A stretch of DNA of 64,000 nucleotides from Pseudomonas sp. PIC25 (GCF_002286785.1 NZ_MUJY01000090.1:19962-83961), one strand, 5' to 3'. Numbered from the stretch's first letter, positions 26,134 through 34,689 are shown. Translations and numbers: made by a program. Notes: generated from the letters alone by a model not told the origin.

Positions 26134-27549
26134 ATGAGTCAACCAATAAAAGACGCGATCAAGATAATTGTGCCCTGCGGGTCACTGGGCGCAGGGGTCC
26201 GTGAAGAGGAAATCGCCTACGGATTGGAGCGGGGCGCTCAGGCCATTGCGACAGACGCTGGATCGACAGATAGCGGTGCCGCCTATCTGGCGTTGGGTAA
26301 GTCGAAGAACAATCGTGGCGCGGTCAAACGTGACCTGACGATTCTGATGCGGGCACAAGCGGCTACGGGGGTGCCCATCATCGTGGGAACCTCTGGTCAG
26401 GCAGGGGGCGATCTCAATCTGGCCTGGACGAGGGACATCGTGCTCGAGGTTGCTCGGGAGCTGAATATCGCACCGAAAATCGCGATGATTCATTGTGAGC
26501 AGGACAAGGCCACTCTCAAGCAGCTCAACGCTCAAGGGCGCATCAGCGCGCTTGCGCCATCCAAACCGCTGGACGACGCAACGATCGATTCCTGTGAGCA
26601 TATCGTGGCCGCTCTGGGGGTTGAGCCTTTCGTGGCGGCACTGGAAGGCGGCGCGGACATCGTGCTGGCCGGCCGTGCGACCGATACTGCCGTTATCGCT
26701 GCCTTTCCCATCTGGAAAGGAGCGCCCTGGGGGCCGTCATGGCATGCGGGGAAGATCGCGGAGTGCGGCCTGCAATGCGCAGAAAACCCTGTGGCTGGCG
26801 CCGGCGTACTGCTGAGCATCGACAGCGAGGGCTTTGAGGTCGAACCGCTCGGCCAGAACAATCGCTGCACGCCGAAAAGCGTATCGGGGCACATGTTGTA
26901 CGAAAACAGTGACCCTTATCGTCTCATCGAACCGGGTGGCGTTCTGGATGTGACCCAGGCCGAGTATCGCATGTGCAGCGAGAGGGCCGTCCGGGTGACG
27001 GGGTCGCGCTGGGAGCCCAAGCCGTACACCATGAAGCTGGAGGGGGCTGCGGCAGGGCAGTACCAGACGATCATGCTGGTGGGGGTGCAAGACCCTGACG
27101 TGCTGGCCGATATCGATGGTTTTCACGACCGCTTGCTAGAGGCGCTTTACGCGCGCACACGTCAGTGCATCCCGACCGAGGAACTCGGTGAGTTCCATAT
27201 CTCGCTGCGCATGTACGGCTGGAACGCCGTCACCGGAGTGAGGCCCCCTGCTGGAACGCCTACGCCTCCAGAGCTGGGAATTCTCTTCGTTGCCACAGCA
27301 GACACTCAGGAGCTGGCCAACGCAATTGCCCACACCTGCAATCCCTATTTCTTCCACTACCCCAGCATCATGGGCAAGGAGTTGCCTTCGTATGGGTTTG
27401 CGTTCACGCCCGCCGACATTCCGCGCGGCCAGATCTACGAGTTCAAGCTGAACCATGTCGTGAAGCTGGACGATCCCTTCGAGCTGGTCAGCACCGAATG
27501 GTTAGACATGGCCGTCGAAGTCAATAACGAGGAGCACCACAATGCCTAA
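26134..27549 (+). CDS. AtuA-family (DUF1446) protein, large partner
   Basis: 471 residues. N-terminal GSLGAGVREEEIAYGLERGA, TDAGSTDSGAAYLALGKS and later GRATDTAVIAAFPIW identify DUF1446, the main domain of AtuA of acyclic terpene utilisation. AtuA carries an additional C-terminal domain that is missing here. The next gene, which overlaps by 8 bases, encodes a DUF4387 protein resembling that domain, so the two probably form a complex. The reaction of the family is not established; partners in other genomes lie in acid or terpenoid degradation clusters. ATG at 26134 with AGAGAGGA. Confidence 0.8.
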   Translation: MSQPIKDAIKIIVPCGSLGAGVREEEIAYGLERGAQAIATDAGSTDSGAAYLALGKSKNNRGAVKRDLTILMRAQAATGVPIIVGTSGQAGGDLNLAWTRDIVLEVARELNIAPKIAMIHCEQDKATLKQLNAQGRISALAPSKPLDDATIDSCEHIVAALGVEPFVAALEGGADIVLAGRATDTAVIAAFPIWKGAPWGPSWHAGKIAECGLQCAENPVAGAGVLLSIDSEGFEVEPLGQNNRCTPKSVSGHMLYENSDPYRLIEPGGVLDVTQAEYRMCSERAVRVTGSRWEPKPYTMKLEGAAAGQYQTIMLVGVQDPDVLADIDGFHDRLLEALYARTRQCIPTEELGEFHISLRMYGWNAVTGVRPPAGTPTPPELGILFVATADTQELANAIAHTCNPYFFHYPSIMGKELPSYGFAFTPADIPRGQIYEFKLNHVVKLDDPFELVSTEWLDMAVEVNNEEHHNA

Positions 27550-27850
27550 GCTGCGCGAAGTCTGTCGTTACATTAGGTCGAAACAGGCCGGACCTTTTTG
27601 GATTACCTTCGACATCTTCTTTGACGGGCGTGAAAACTTCGAGCGTTACCATGACAGCGAGGCCCTGTCGGTCGAGGCGTTCGCGCAGCTATACGGTGCC
27701 GATGCTGCCCAGGTCAAACGTATCCCGGTTCCTCAGCTCGACATGGTCAAGATTTCCTACCCCAGGCAGACGCCTCAAGGGGGCATGGTCGAGCGCGACA
27801 TGCATGCCGGCCAACAGTATGTCCGGCTGCTGGATGTCGATGTGGGCTAA
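27542..27850 (+). CDS. DUF4387 protein, small partner of the AtuA-like gene
   Basis: 102 residues. The sequence LREVCRYIRSKQAGPFWITF, then FDGRENFERYHDS and a C-terminal half with VKRIPVPQLDMVKISYPR fits DUF4387, a small domain regularly encoded next to DUF1446 proteins. It overlaps the stop of the preceding gene, which implies translational coupling and equal amounts. No catalytic motif is recognisable. Probably a subunit of the same enzyme. Confidence 0.8.
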   Translation: MPKLREVCRYIRSKQAGPFWITFDIFFDGRENFERYHDSEALSVEAFAQLYGADAAQVKRIPVPQLDMVKISYPRQTPQGGMVERDMHAGQQYVRLLDVDVG

Positions 27851-27969
27851 GCCGTCCGAACACTCACCCCGCTCAGGTACAGAGTCAGCGGTATGTTGTC
27901 TCAATGATTCTGCAATCCCGCGCATCCAGAGCGGGGTGGTTGCCTTTTTGTTCGCTTCACGAGGAAGTA

Positions 27970-29340
27970 ATGTCAAACACCACCCTTGCTCAGCGCATAG
28001 CTGAGTATGCTTACGAATTTCCAAGCAGCGGTTTTTCGGGCGATCTGATTGCGCTCGTGCGTAATCGTGTTTTGGACAGTCTCGCTTGCATCCTTGGGGC
28101 CTATGATGCGGATCCAGTTCAGGCATGCCTGGCGTACGCGGCATCGGTACCCGGCAATTCGAGTGTCTTCGGGACGTCGCTGCAAACAACGCCAGAACGC
28201 GCGGCTTTCGCCAATGGCGTCATGGTCCGCTTTCTGGATTACAACGATGGCTACATGGGCCTCGAGCCAGGGCATCCGAGTGACAACATTCCGGCCTGCA
28301 TAGCGGTTGCGCAGGCAGAGGGTGCAGACGGGCAAGCGTTGATCGCTTCGATCCTACTGGCTTATGAAATTCAGATGCGCTTTCAGGATGCGGCGAGTCT
28401 GAACAAGCAGGGCTGGGATCACGTCAACTACATCAACGTGTCGATGGCCGCCGCCGCCGCCAAATTGATGAAGCTTGACTCTCGACAGACCGAGCAGGCC
28501 ATCAATATCGCCCTCAGCGGGCATCTGGCGATGCGACAGGTTCGCTCTGGCGCCTTGTCGGACTGGAAGGGATGTTCCGCCGCAAACGCGGCACGAAACG
28601 CGATATTCGCCGCACAGATGGCGCGGCACGGAATGACCGGTCCAGCCCCCGTCTTCGAAGGCGAGATGGGGTTCTTTAACCAGGTTACGGGCACGTTCTC
28701 GTTGGACGTCGATGCTTTCGCTACTCGGGACAATGGCGACTTTGCTATCAAGCGCTCATTGACCAAGACGTTTCCAACAAATGGCGAGCTTCATACGGCT
28801 GTCTGGGCTGGAATCGAGCTCAGCAAACGACTGGATGACCTGTTCGCTATTGAATCCATTCGGATCGAAACATCCGAATTCAACAAGCGGGTCCTGGCTG
28901 ACGGAGCAGAAAAATGGCGACCTCAAACGAGGGAAACCGCTGATCACAGCCTGCCTTATAACGTCGTTCGCGCGCTGATCGATGGAGACATCAGCATCGA
29001 TTCCTATTCGATGAAGAAGATTACCGATCCACTGGTCGCCACACTCATGGCGAAGACGACCGTCGTCGAGGATCCAGCTATTACCCGGCTCTTTCCCAGG
29101 CATTTGGCCAATCGGGTGACCTTGATCCTGCGTAGCGGTGAAGTTCTTGTCAGCGAGGTGCTGAGCGGACCGGGATCCGTGGAGACACCCATGACCGCGG
29201 AGGACTTCGAGAATAAGTTCAGGAAGATGGCCGCTGTGCATCTGCAGGAGGAGGCTCAACAGGCCGTATTGGCGTTCGTGTCCGAACTTGATCAGCAGAA
29301 GGGCTTCGAGACTCTCTTCGCGGCAATGGTGAAGCACTGA
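27970..29340 (+). CDS. MmgE/PrpD-family dehydratase or decarboxylase
   Basis: 456 residues. All-helical N-terminal domain with RVLDSLACILGAYDADPVQA, then a FLDYNDGYMGLEPGHPSDNI loop (residues about 80-102) which in the family is the substrate pocket, and a small C-terminal lid domain. Family members dehydrate 2-methylcitrate (PrpD) or decarboxylate cis-aconitate. The short spacing and GAGGAAGTA before ATG at 27970 set the start; an in-frame opening at 27904 has none. It follows DUF4387 by 119 bases in the same direction. It likely acts on a tricarboxylate-type intermediate of the island pathway. Confidence 0.87.
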   Translation: MSNTTLAQRIAEYAYEFPSSGFSGDLIALVRNRVLDSLACILGAYDADPVQACLAYAASVPGNSSVFGTSLQTTPERAAFANGVMVRFLDYNDGYMGLEPGHPSDNIPACIAVAQAEGADGQALIASILLAYEIQMRFQDAASLNKQGWDHVNYINVSMAAAAAKLMKLDSRQTEQAINIALSGHLAMRQVRSGALSDWKGCSAANAARNAIFAAQMARHGMTGPAPVFEGEMGFFNQVTGTFSLDVDAFATRDNGDFAIKRSLTKTFPTNGELHTAVWAGIELSKRLDDLFAIESIRIETSEFNKRVLADGAEKWRPQTRETADHSLPYNVVRALIDGDISIDSYSMKKITDPLVATLMAKTTVVEDPAITRLFPRHLANRVTLILRSGEVLVSEVLSGPGSVETPMTAEDFENKFRKMAAVHLQEEAQQAVLAFVSELDQQKGFETLFAAMVKH

Positions 29341-29341
29341 C

Positions 29342-30325
29342 ATGACTGCGGATGGCGAGGGACATACCACTCAAATCGGTACCGATAGCTTATCGGCGCA
29401 CCCGGATGTCGCCAGGGTGGCCTCACTCTTGAAAGCTGTCGGGCTGACTCCGCCTGTAGAGGAGGATGTTGGCAGCGTTCGCGCTTATCTGGAGCGCGTC
29501 ACGCAGTTCGTGGGGGCGACCAGCACGCCGTTGGAGTGCGAGCCGCTCATCGACTTTTCGGTCAATGGGCGCCCGGTGCCCTGCAAGCTCTATTGGCCTG
29601 ATAACTCCGCCCCGGCAGGTTTGCTGTTCTATTGTCACGGCGGCGGTTTCCGGCATGGCTCATTGGCAGGCTGGGATGCGCCGCTGCGGCAACTGGTACG
29701 CTCAAGTGCTGCGGCAGTGCTGTCGATCGAGTATGCGCTGGCTCCCGAACATCCCTTTCCCACAGCCTTCGAGGAAGTGGTCGCGATCGTCAGGCAGGTA
29801 ATCGAGGCGCAGGCGATATCCGTCTTCAAGGTGGATCGCTTTGCCCTAGGCGGTGATTCCGCAGGCGCGAACCTAGCCTTGGCAGCGGCGCTTGCGCTGC
29901 GTGATCAGGGCATCGCCTTGCGCCACCTGCTGCTCTTCTACGGGGTCTATTCGAAGGATACCCAGGCCCGCTCGTGGCGCCGCCTCGGCCATTTTGGCGG
30001 TTATGGGCTCTCGGCCGATTCGATGCGCATGTATTGGCAAAGCTATCTGCCCGATGGCCAGGATGACTGGAGGGTGCAGCCACTGCACGCCGAGTTGCAT
30101 GGGTTGCCCACGACTCGGCTGGTGATCGGTGACCTCGACCCATTGCTGGATGAAAACATCCAGTTGCACCGCAAGCTCGAGGCCTGCGGGGTGGATGCTT
30201 CCCTGCTGGTGCTACCGGGCATCATTCATGGCGTACTGCGCTTTAGTGAGCTGGCGCAAGTGGTCCGAAACTTCATCGAGAAAGAGGGTGCCGCCTTGTC
30301 TACGTCACTCAGCAAGGAGTCTTGA
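29342..30325 (+). CDS. Alpha/beta hydrolase of the HSL (fold-3) family
   Basis: 327 residues. Oxyanion motif HGGGF at 99-103, nucleophile S173 in GGDSAGAN, acid in VIGDLDPLLDENI and histidine in GIIHGVLRF: the complete triad of hormone-sensitive-lipase-type carboxylesterases. No signal peptide, so it is cytoplasmic. ATG at 29342 is one base after the PrpD-family stop; the two are coupled. It could open an ester or lactone in the same pathway. Confidence 0.85.
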   Translation: MTADGEGHTTQIGTDSLSAHPDVARVASLLKAVGLTPPVEEDVGSVRAYLERVTQFVGATSTPLECEPLIDFSVNGRPVPCKLYWPDNSAPAGLLFYCHGGGFRHGSLAGWDAPLRQLVRSSAAAVLSIEYALAPEHPFPTAFEEVVAIVRQVIEAQAISVFKVDRFALGGDSAGANLALAAALALRDQGIALRHLLLFYGVYSKDTQARSWRRLGHFGGYGLSADSMRMYWQSYLPDGQDDWRVQPLHAELHGLPTTRLVIGDLDPLLDENIQLHRKLEACGVDASLLVLPGIIHGVLRFSELAQVVRNFIEKEGAALSTSLSKES

Positions 30326-30402
30326 GGGGCGCGCAGGAGTCATGGCATGCATGACGATCCTCTCTCCTGACATTCGTCCCCCAGATGCATAGGCAGGCCT
30401 CA

Positions 30403-31320
30403 ATGACCACAAGGAGCTCTTCTCCATTGCCGGAGGATTTGCGGGTTTTCCTCGCTGTCATCCGAAAGTCCAGTTTCGCCGCCGCGGCACAAGAGCTCGG
30501 CGTGTCACCGGCCTTCATCAGCAAGCGCATACGCATACTCGAAGAAACGTTGCAGGCGCGACTTCTGCACCGTAGCACGCGGTCCATAGCGCTGACCGAA
30601 GCAGGGGAGAAGGCGCAACGCTGGGCGACTCGTTTTCTCGACGAGATGGATGATTTCGTCAGCGAACTGACGACGGTGCGGCAGATCCCGCGCGGCTTGT
30701 TGCACATCTGCAGCAGTTTTGGATTTGGCCGCAATTATGTCGCGCCTGCGGTCGCACAGTTGTCATCCGCCTATCCAGAGCTTGAGGTACGTCTGGATGT
30801 CTTTGATCGGGTGGTCGACATCGTCGCCGAGGGATTCGACCTCGAGATCCGTGTTGGAGACGATCTTCCAGGGCATCACATCGGCCGCAAGCTGGCCAGC
30901 AATCAACGAGTGCTTTGCGCAACACCCGTGTACCTGCAAAAGCGTGGTCTTCCCACGACAATCAACGAGCTCGCTCTCCACGACTGCTTGGTCATCAAGG
31001 AGCGCAGCAATCCATTCGGCGTATGGCGGCTGAATACCGTCGAGCGCGAAGAGATCGTTCGAGTAGGCAGCAGATTATCATCGAACAATGGCGAAATCGT
31101 TCTTCAATGGGCATTGAGTGATCTGGGCATCATCTTGCGCTCGCTGTGGGACGTTCAGCCGTTGCTGGAGCAGGGCAGGCTGGTTCGCGTGCTGCCGGAA
31201 TACACGCAGAGCGCGAACGTCTGGGCTGTGTATCCGACCCGATTGGCTGACTCCGCCAAGCTTCGTGTCTGCGTGGAGTTTTTGCAGCGCTACTTTGCAA
31301 TGACGCTCCTGGGCGACTGA
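30403..31320 (+). CDS. LysR-family transcriptional regulator
   Basis: 305 residues. N-terminal winged helix (LRVFLAVIRKSSFAAAAQEL, SPAFISKRIRILEETL) and a periplasmic-binding-type effector domain with GFGRNYVAPAVAQLSS and DLEIRVGDDLPGHHIGRKL. ATG at 30403 is taken because it fits the family N-terminus; ATG at 30385 in frame is possible and neither has a strong ribosome site. It closes the plus-strand catabolic run and is convergent with leuD/leuC. Target genes are probably those of the island. Confidence 0.88.
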   Translation: MTTRSSSPLPEDLRVFLAVIRKSSFAAAAQELGVSPAFISKRIRILEETLQARLLHRSTRSIALTEAGEKAQRWATRFLDEMDDFVSELTTVRQIPRGLLHICSSFGFGRNYVAPAVAQLSSAYPELEVRLDVFDRVVDIVAEGFDLEIRVGDDLPGHHIGRKLASNQRVLCATPVYLQKRGLPTTINELALHDCLVIKERSNPFGVWRLNTVEREEIVRVGSRLSSNNGEIVLQWALSDLGIILRSLWDVQPLLEQGRLVRVLPEYTQSANVWAVYPTRLADSAKLRVCVEFLQRYFAMTLLGD

Positions 31321-31425
31321 TGCCGCTTCGCTCGCGGAATTTGCCGCGCCGGGCAGCAAAGCGAGCATGTCGCGGTGAAGGCGGCGGGGCGGCAACGCTT
31401 TACTGTGTGCCAGACCCCGCTCCGC

Positions 31426-32034
31426 TCAGGCCAGCCAGGGGTTGGCGAGATGGTGCCTGGCCTCGAAAGCACGTATCTGCGTGGTGCGCTGCAGTGTGCT
31501 GCCGATGGCATCCAGCCCCTGCAACAAGGCGTCTTTGCGCAGCCCCTCGATCTCGAAGTGGATGAGCCGGCCATCGCCGAGCAGAATATCCTGCTGGGAC
31601 AGATCGATGGTGAGCCGCGCATGCTCGGGGGAGGCGACCTGCTGAGCGATATCGAGCACCTCTGCCTTGCTCAGCTGGATGAGCAAAACACCGTTGCGCT
31701 GGCAGTTATCGTGGAAGATGCCGGCGAAGCTGCTGCCGATCAGCGCGCGAATCCCCAACTGCTGAAGGCCCCACACCGCATGCTCACGGCTGGAGCCGCA
31801 GCCGAAGTTCGGGCCGACGACCAGGAAGCTGGAGTGAGCCCAGGGATTTCGATTGAGGATGAACTCCGGATTCAAGCTGCCGTCCTGCAGGAAACGCAGG
31901 TCGTAGAAAACGCCGCGATCCAACCCCTGGCGGTCGATACCCTTGAGGAACTGTTTGGGCATGATCACATCGGTGTCGACATTGGCAGCGAGAAACGGCG
32001 CGGCAATGCCGCAGACGCAGGTGAAAGGCTGCAT
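31426..32034 (-). CDS. LeuD-like small subunit of an isopropylmalate dehydratase-type hydro-lyase
   Basis: 202 residues, usual for LeuD. NVDTDVIMPKQFLKGIDR near residues 18-35 and a GSSREHAVWGLQQLGIRALI swivel-domain motif near 77-96 are diagnostic. LeuD closes over the iron-sulfur site of LeuC. It begins one base after the leuC-like stop. The absence of leuB next to the pair and its place in a catabolic island suggest it hydrates another unsaturated diacid rather than serving leucine synthesis. Confidence 0.9.
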   Translation of the reverse strand: MQPFTCVCGIAAPFLAANVDTDVIMPKQFLKGIDRQGLDRGVFYDLRFLQDGSLNPEFILNRNPWAHSSFLVVGPNFGCGSSREHAVWGLQQLGIRALIGSSFAGIFHDNCQRNGVLLIQLSKAEVLDIAQQVASPEHARLTIDLSQQDILLGDGRLIHFEIEGLRKDALLQGLDAIGSTLQRTTQIRAFEARHHLANPWLA

Positions 32035-32035
32035 T

Positions 32036-33457
32036 TCAGGTTTCCCTCGTCAGTGTGCGAACGTCGCTCAGATGGCCGCTGATCGCGGCGGCGGCCACCA
32101 TCGCCGGGCTCATCAGATGCGTGCGGGCCCCGGCACCCTGGCGGCCCTCGAAGTTACGATTGGTGCTGGATGCGCAGCGATCGCCAGGCGACAGCACGTC
32201 ATCGTTCATGGCCAAGCACATGGAGCAACCCGACTGCCGCCACTCGAAGCCGGCATCCTTGAAGATCTGCGCTAGGCCTTCGGCTTCCGCCTGATCGCGC
32301 ACTTGGGTCGAACCGGGTACGATCATCGCGCGCACATTCGGAGCCACCTTGCGCCCTCGCACCACGCGTGCCGCGTCGCGTAGATCCTCGATACGGGCAT
32401 TGGTGCAGGAGCCGATGAATGCATGGCTGATCGGAATGTCGACCAATCTGGTACCCGGTTCGAGCCCCATGTAGCGCAGGGCGCGTTGCAGATCCTGGCG
32501 ACGGATCAGGTCGCTCTCCAACTCTGGATCCGGCACCCGCTCGCCGATTCGGGCCGCATGGTCGGGACTGGTTCCCCAGGTGACCATGGGCGCCAGTGCA
32601 CTTGCGTCGAGTTGCACTTCCTTGTCGAACCGTGCGCCTGGATCGGTATGCAGCTCTTGCCATTTTTCCACCGCCTGATTCCATAGCGCGCCCTTGGGCG
32701 CGCGGGGCTTGTCCTTCAGGTAGGCATATACCTTTTCATCCGGGGCCATGAACGCGCCTCGTGCCCCGGCCTCGACCGCCATGTTGCAGATGGTCATGCG
32801 CGCCTCGACGCTCAAGGCATCGATGGTGGGGCCGGCAAACTCGATGGCGTACCCCGTCGCGCCGGAGGCTCCGATGCGCTGAATCAGCGCCATGATGATG
32901 TCTTTCGACGTGACGCCCGGTCCCATTTCGCCAGACACGGTAACCCGCATGCTGCGGAGGCGTTTGTAGACCAGGGTCTGGGTGGCGAGCAGATGCTCGA
33001 TCTCCGAGGTGCCGATGCCGAACCCAAATGCACCCAGCGCTCCGTAGGTCGTGGTGTGACTGTCGCCCGCTGCGACCACCATGCCGGGCAAAATGAAGCC
33101 CTGCTCGGGCGCAACGACATGCTCGATGCCCTGGCGCTTGTCCAGCACGTCGAAAAGCTCGATGCCGAAGTCCCGGCAGTTCCTTTCGAAGTAGGACACC
33201 TGTAGCGCACCGCCGGCATCCGGCATGGCGGCTACACGCTCCGGGGTGGTCGGGTTGACGTGATCCACTACGCACAATACGGAGGATGGCCGCCACAGGA
33301 TTCTCCCTGCTTCCCTTAGACCGCTGAAGGCCTGTGGGCTGGTGTATTCGTTGGCAACCTGTCGGTCGATATAGAGCAGCACATGCCCTTGGTCATCCAG
33401 TTTGCAGACCGTATGGGACTCGATGTGCTTTTCGTAAAGCGTGAGCGGGCGTGGCAT
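32036..33457 (-). CDS. LeuC-like [4Fe-4S] large subunit of an isopropylmalate dehydratase-type hydro-lyase
   Basis: 473 residues from ATG at 33457 (GGTGAG seven bases upstream). Cluster ligands: the Cys of FIGSCTNARIEDL and both Cys of SGCSMCLAMN. Substrate-side features VVAAGDSHTTTYGALGAFGF and FEGRQGAGARTHLMSP are intact. The family isomerises or hydrates 2-isopropylmalate, citraconate and similar acids. The start of the gene faces the MipA-like gene with 340 bases of control DNA. It forms an operon with leuD. Confidence 0.92.
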   Translation of the reverse strand: MPRPLTLYEKHIESHTVCKLDDQGHVLLYIDRQVANEYTSPQAFSGLREAGRILWRPSSVLCVVDHVNPTTPERVAAMPDAGGALQVSYFERNCRDFGIELFDVLDKRQGIEHVVAPEQGFILPGMVVAAGDSHTTTYGALGAFGFGIGTSEIEHLLATQTLVYKRLRSMRVTVSGEMGPGVTSKDIIMALIQRIGASGATGYAIEFAGPTIDALSVEARMTICNMAVEAGARGAFMAPDEKVYAYLKDKPRAPKGALWNQAVEKWQELHTDPGARFDKEVQLDASALAPMVTWGTSPDHAARIGERVPDPELESDLIRRQDLQRALRYMGLEPGTRLVDIPISHAFIGSCTNARIEDLRDAARVVRGRKVAPNVRAMIVPGSTQVRDQAEAEGLAQIFKDAGFEWRQSGCSMCLAMNDDVLSPGDRCASSTNRNFEGRQGAGARTHLMSPAMVAAAAISGHLSDVRTLTRET

Positions 33458-33797
33458 CGCAATTCTCACCGCTGATTGTTTGTGCGAAATCGGCTGATTC
33501 CCGGTGCAGAAACAATCAGGCAGGCGAGCCTGCAGGTTCAATGGCAGATACCGAAACAGGTGATTCACAAATCGTGTTTAGCCAACGGTTTTATGGCTAT
33601 GGATGTGGCACGGCCAGCCGCGCCGCCAGCCTAGATCCGCATAAGGCCGATGTAAGTATTTTGACCATATATGGATGAAATTTGTACAGATTTACTCTGA
33701 TTTGATGCCTAACTATATTCTCGTAGACCTTTGCTGCTGGCCGTCTACATCGGACCTTCCAGCGCATTGTCGCTCCCACGATCAGAGACTTTCTTCC
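33458..33797. promoter_or_regulatory. Divergent control region of the LeuCD-type operon and the MipA-like gene
   Basis: No gene is seen. AT-rich part at 33650-33720 contains a perfect palindrome CCATATATGG (33665-33674) and TGTACAGATTTAC (33683-33695), the inverse of a 13-mer before the lipase gene. These are candidate operators; the binding protein could be the LysR or the HTH-citrate-synthase regulator. Confidence 0.4.
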
Positions 33798-34565
33798 ATG
33801 ACACATCGCCGTTTGGTTCTTCTCGCTGTTGCGTTACCGCTTGCCGCCCAAGCCGACGAAAGTGGATTTCGATCCGTCGGTTTGGGCTTATCCGTCTCGC
33901 AAGGGATCTATGCCGGTGAGGATCGCTCCGTGTCGCTGCTGCCACTATTGCATTATGAGAGCGAACGTCTTTTCGTGCGGGGGCTGACCGGTGGTATGCA
34001 CCTGTACCAGAACGAGGGTTTCGGCCTGGATGCGATAGTTGCCGGTCGTTTCGACGGTATCGACGCTGACGATTTCGGCCGTGACGAGTTGCTCGAGAAT
34101 GGAATAGATCGCGATCTGCTGGAAGATCGTGACAATGGCCTGGACCTTGGCCTTCGGGCGACCTGGAGGGGCGCTGCCGGTGAACTGCAGGCCAGCGCCC
34201 GGGGCGATATCAGCGGGGCCAGCGATGGCTACGAATTGTCTCTCGAGTATGGCTACCCCTTTTCCGTGGCCGGTGCCGAGGTAACGCCATCGTTAACGAT
34301 GAGCTACTTATCGGACAAGCTCGCGAACTACTACTACGGCACCCTAAGCGAGGAAGAGGCTCGCGGTGTATCCCGATACCGTCCCGGTAGCGCCTTCGTT
34401 CCGGGCGTGGCGCTCAGCGTAGCGAAACCACTGGGTGAACGCTGGCTGCTCAATGCCGAGGCGAGCTACCAGAGCCTGCCAGACCGGATCACTGATAGTC
34501 CGCTGACTGAAGGGGACTCCGGTGTGTTTGGCGTCAAGGTAGGGCTTTCGTGGGTTTTTGACTGA
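33798..34565 (+). CDS. MipA/OmpV-family outer-membrane protein
   Basis: 255 residues. Signal peptide 1-19 (MTHRRLVLLAVALPLAAQA), then a beta-barrel with the family start GLGLSVSQGIYAGEDRSVSL and a last strand GVFGVKVGLSWVFD ending in Phe-Asp. MipA/OmpV proteins are outer-membrane barrels; some scaffold murein enzymes, others respond to osmolarity or antibiotics. It is the last gene before the right att repeat. ATG at 33798 is chosen for the signal peptide; the ribosome site is weak. Confidence 0.8.
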   Translation: MTHRRLVLLAVALPLAAQADESGFRSVGLGLSVSQGIYAGEDRSVSLLPLLHYESERLFVRGLTGGMHLYQNEGFGLDAIVAGRFDGIDADDFGRDELLENGIDRDLLEDRDNGLDLGLRATWRGAAGELQASARGDISGASDGYELSLEYGYPFSVAGAEVTPSLTMSYLSDKLANYYYGTLSEEEARGVSRYRPGSAFVPGVALSVAKPLGERWLLNAEASYQSLPDRITDSPLTEGDSGVFGVKVGLSWVFD

Positions 34566-34629
34566 GGATAGGGACAGACCAAGCCAGCATTTTCGCCAGT
34601 GCCAGAGTCCTCCCTTAGCCCTTTGGTCT

Positions 34630-34649
34630 GTCCAGGTCGCGGAGCCAAA
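34630..34649 (+). other. Island attachment site (distal att repeat)
   Basis: Exact 20-bp copy of the 3' end of tRNA-Asn (13472-13491), standing without the rest of a tRNA. It marks the right end of the island. Confidence 0.9.
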
Positions 34650-34689
34650 CTCAAAAAGCCCCAGGTGAAAACCTGGGATTTTTGAGTTT
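34647..34689 (+). terminator. Rho-independent terminator behind the right att repeat, probably the original tRNA-Asn terminator
   Basis: AAACTCAAAAA (34647-34657) and TTTTTGAGTTT (34679-34689) enclose the stem CCCAGGT-GAAA-ACCTGGG. A strong hairpin with GAAA tetraloop and T-run, starting with the last bases of the att repeat. It now also follows the MipA-like gene by about 80 bases. Confidence 0.8.

Larger units (their letters stand above)
13492..34649. mobile_element. Genomic island in tRNA-Asn, relic of an ICE carrying RNA-repair and catabolic genes
   Basis: About 21.2 kb bounded by the 20-bp tRNA-Asn direct repeats. Inside are remnants specific to integrative conjugative elements (DUF4400 tail, RAQPRD start) and a broken tyrosine integrase, all on the minus strand. 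Base composition and codon use are visibly more AT-rich and uneven than in the flanks, particularly at 15-18 and 22-26 kb. The displaced hairpin after the right repeat supports that the repeats mark the true ends. With only a broken integrase visible the element looks immobile by itself. Cargo: RNA ligase plus HD-Pnk; a carboxylate catabolic cluster with regulators, transporter and porin. Confidence 0.88.
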
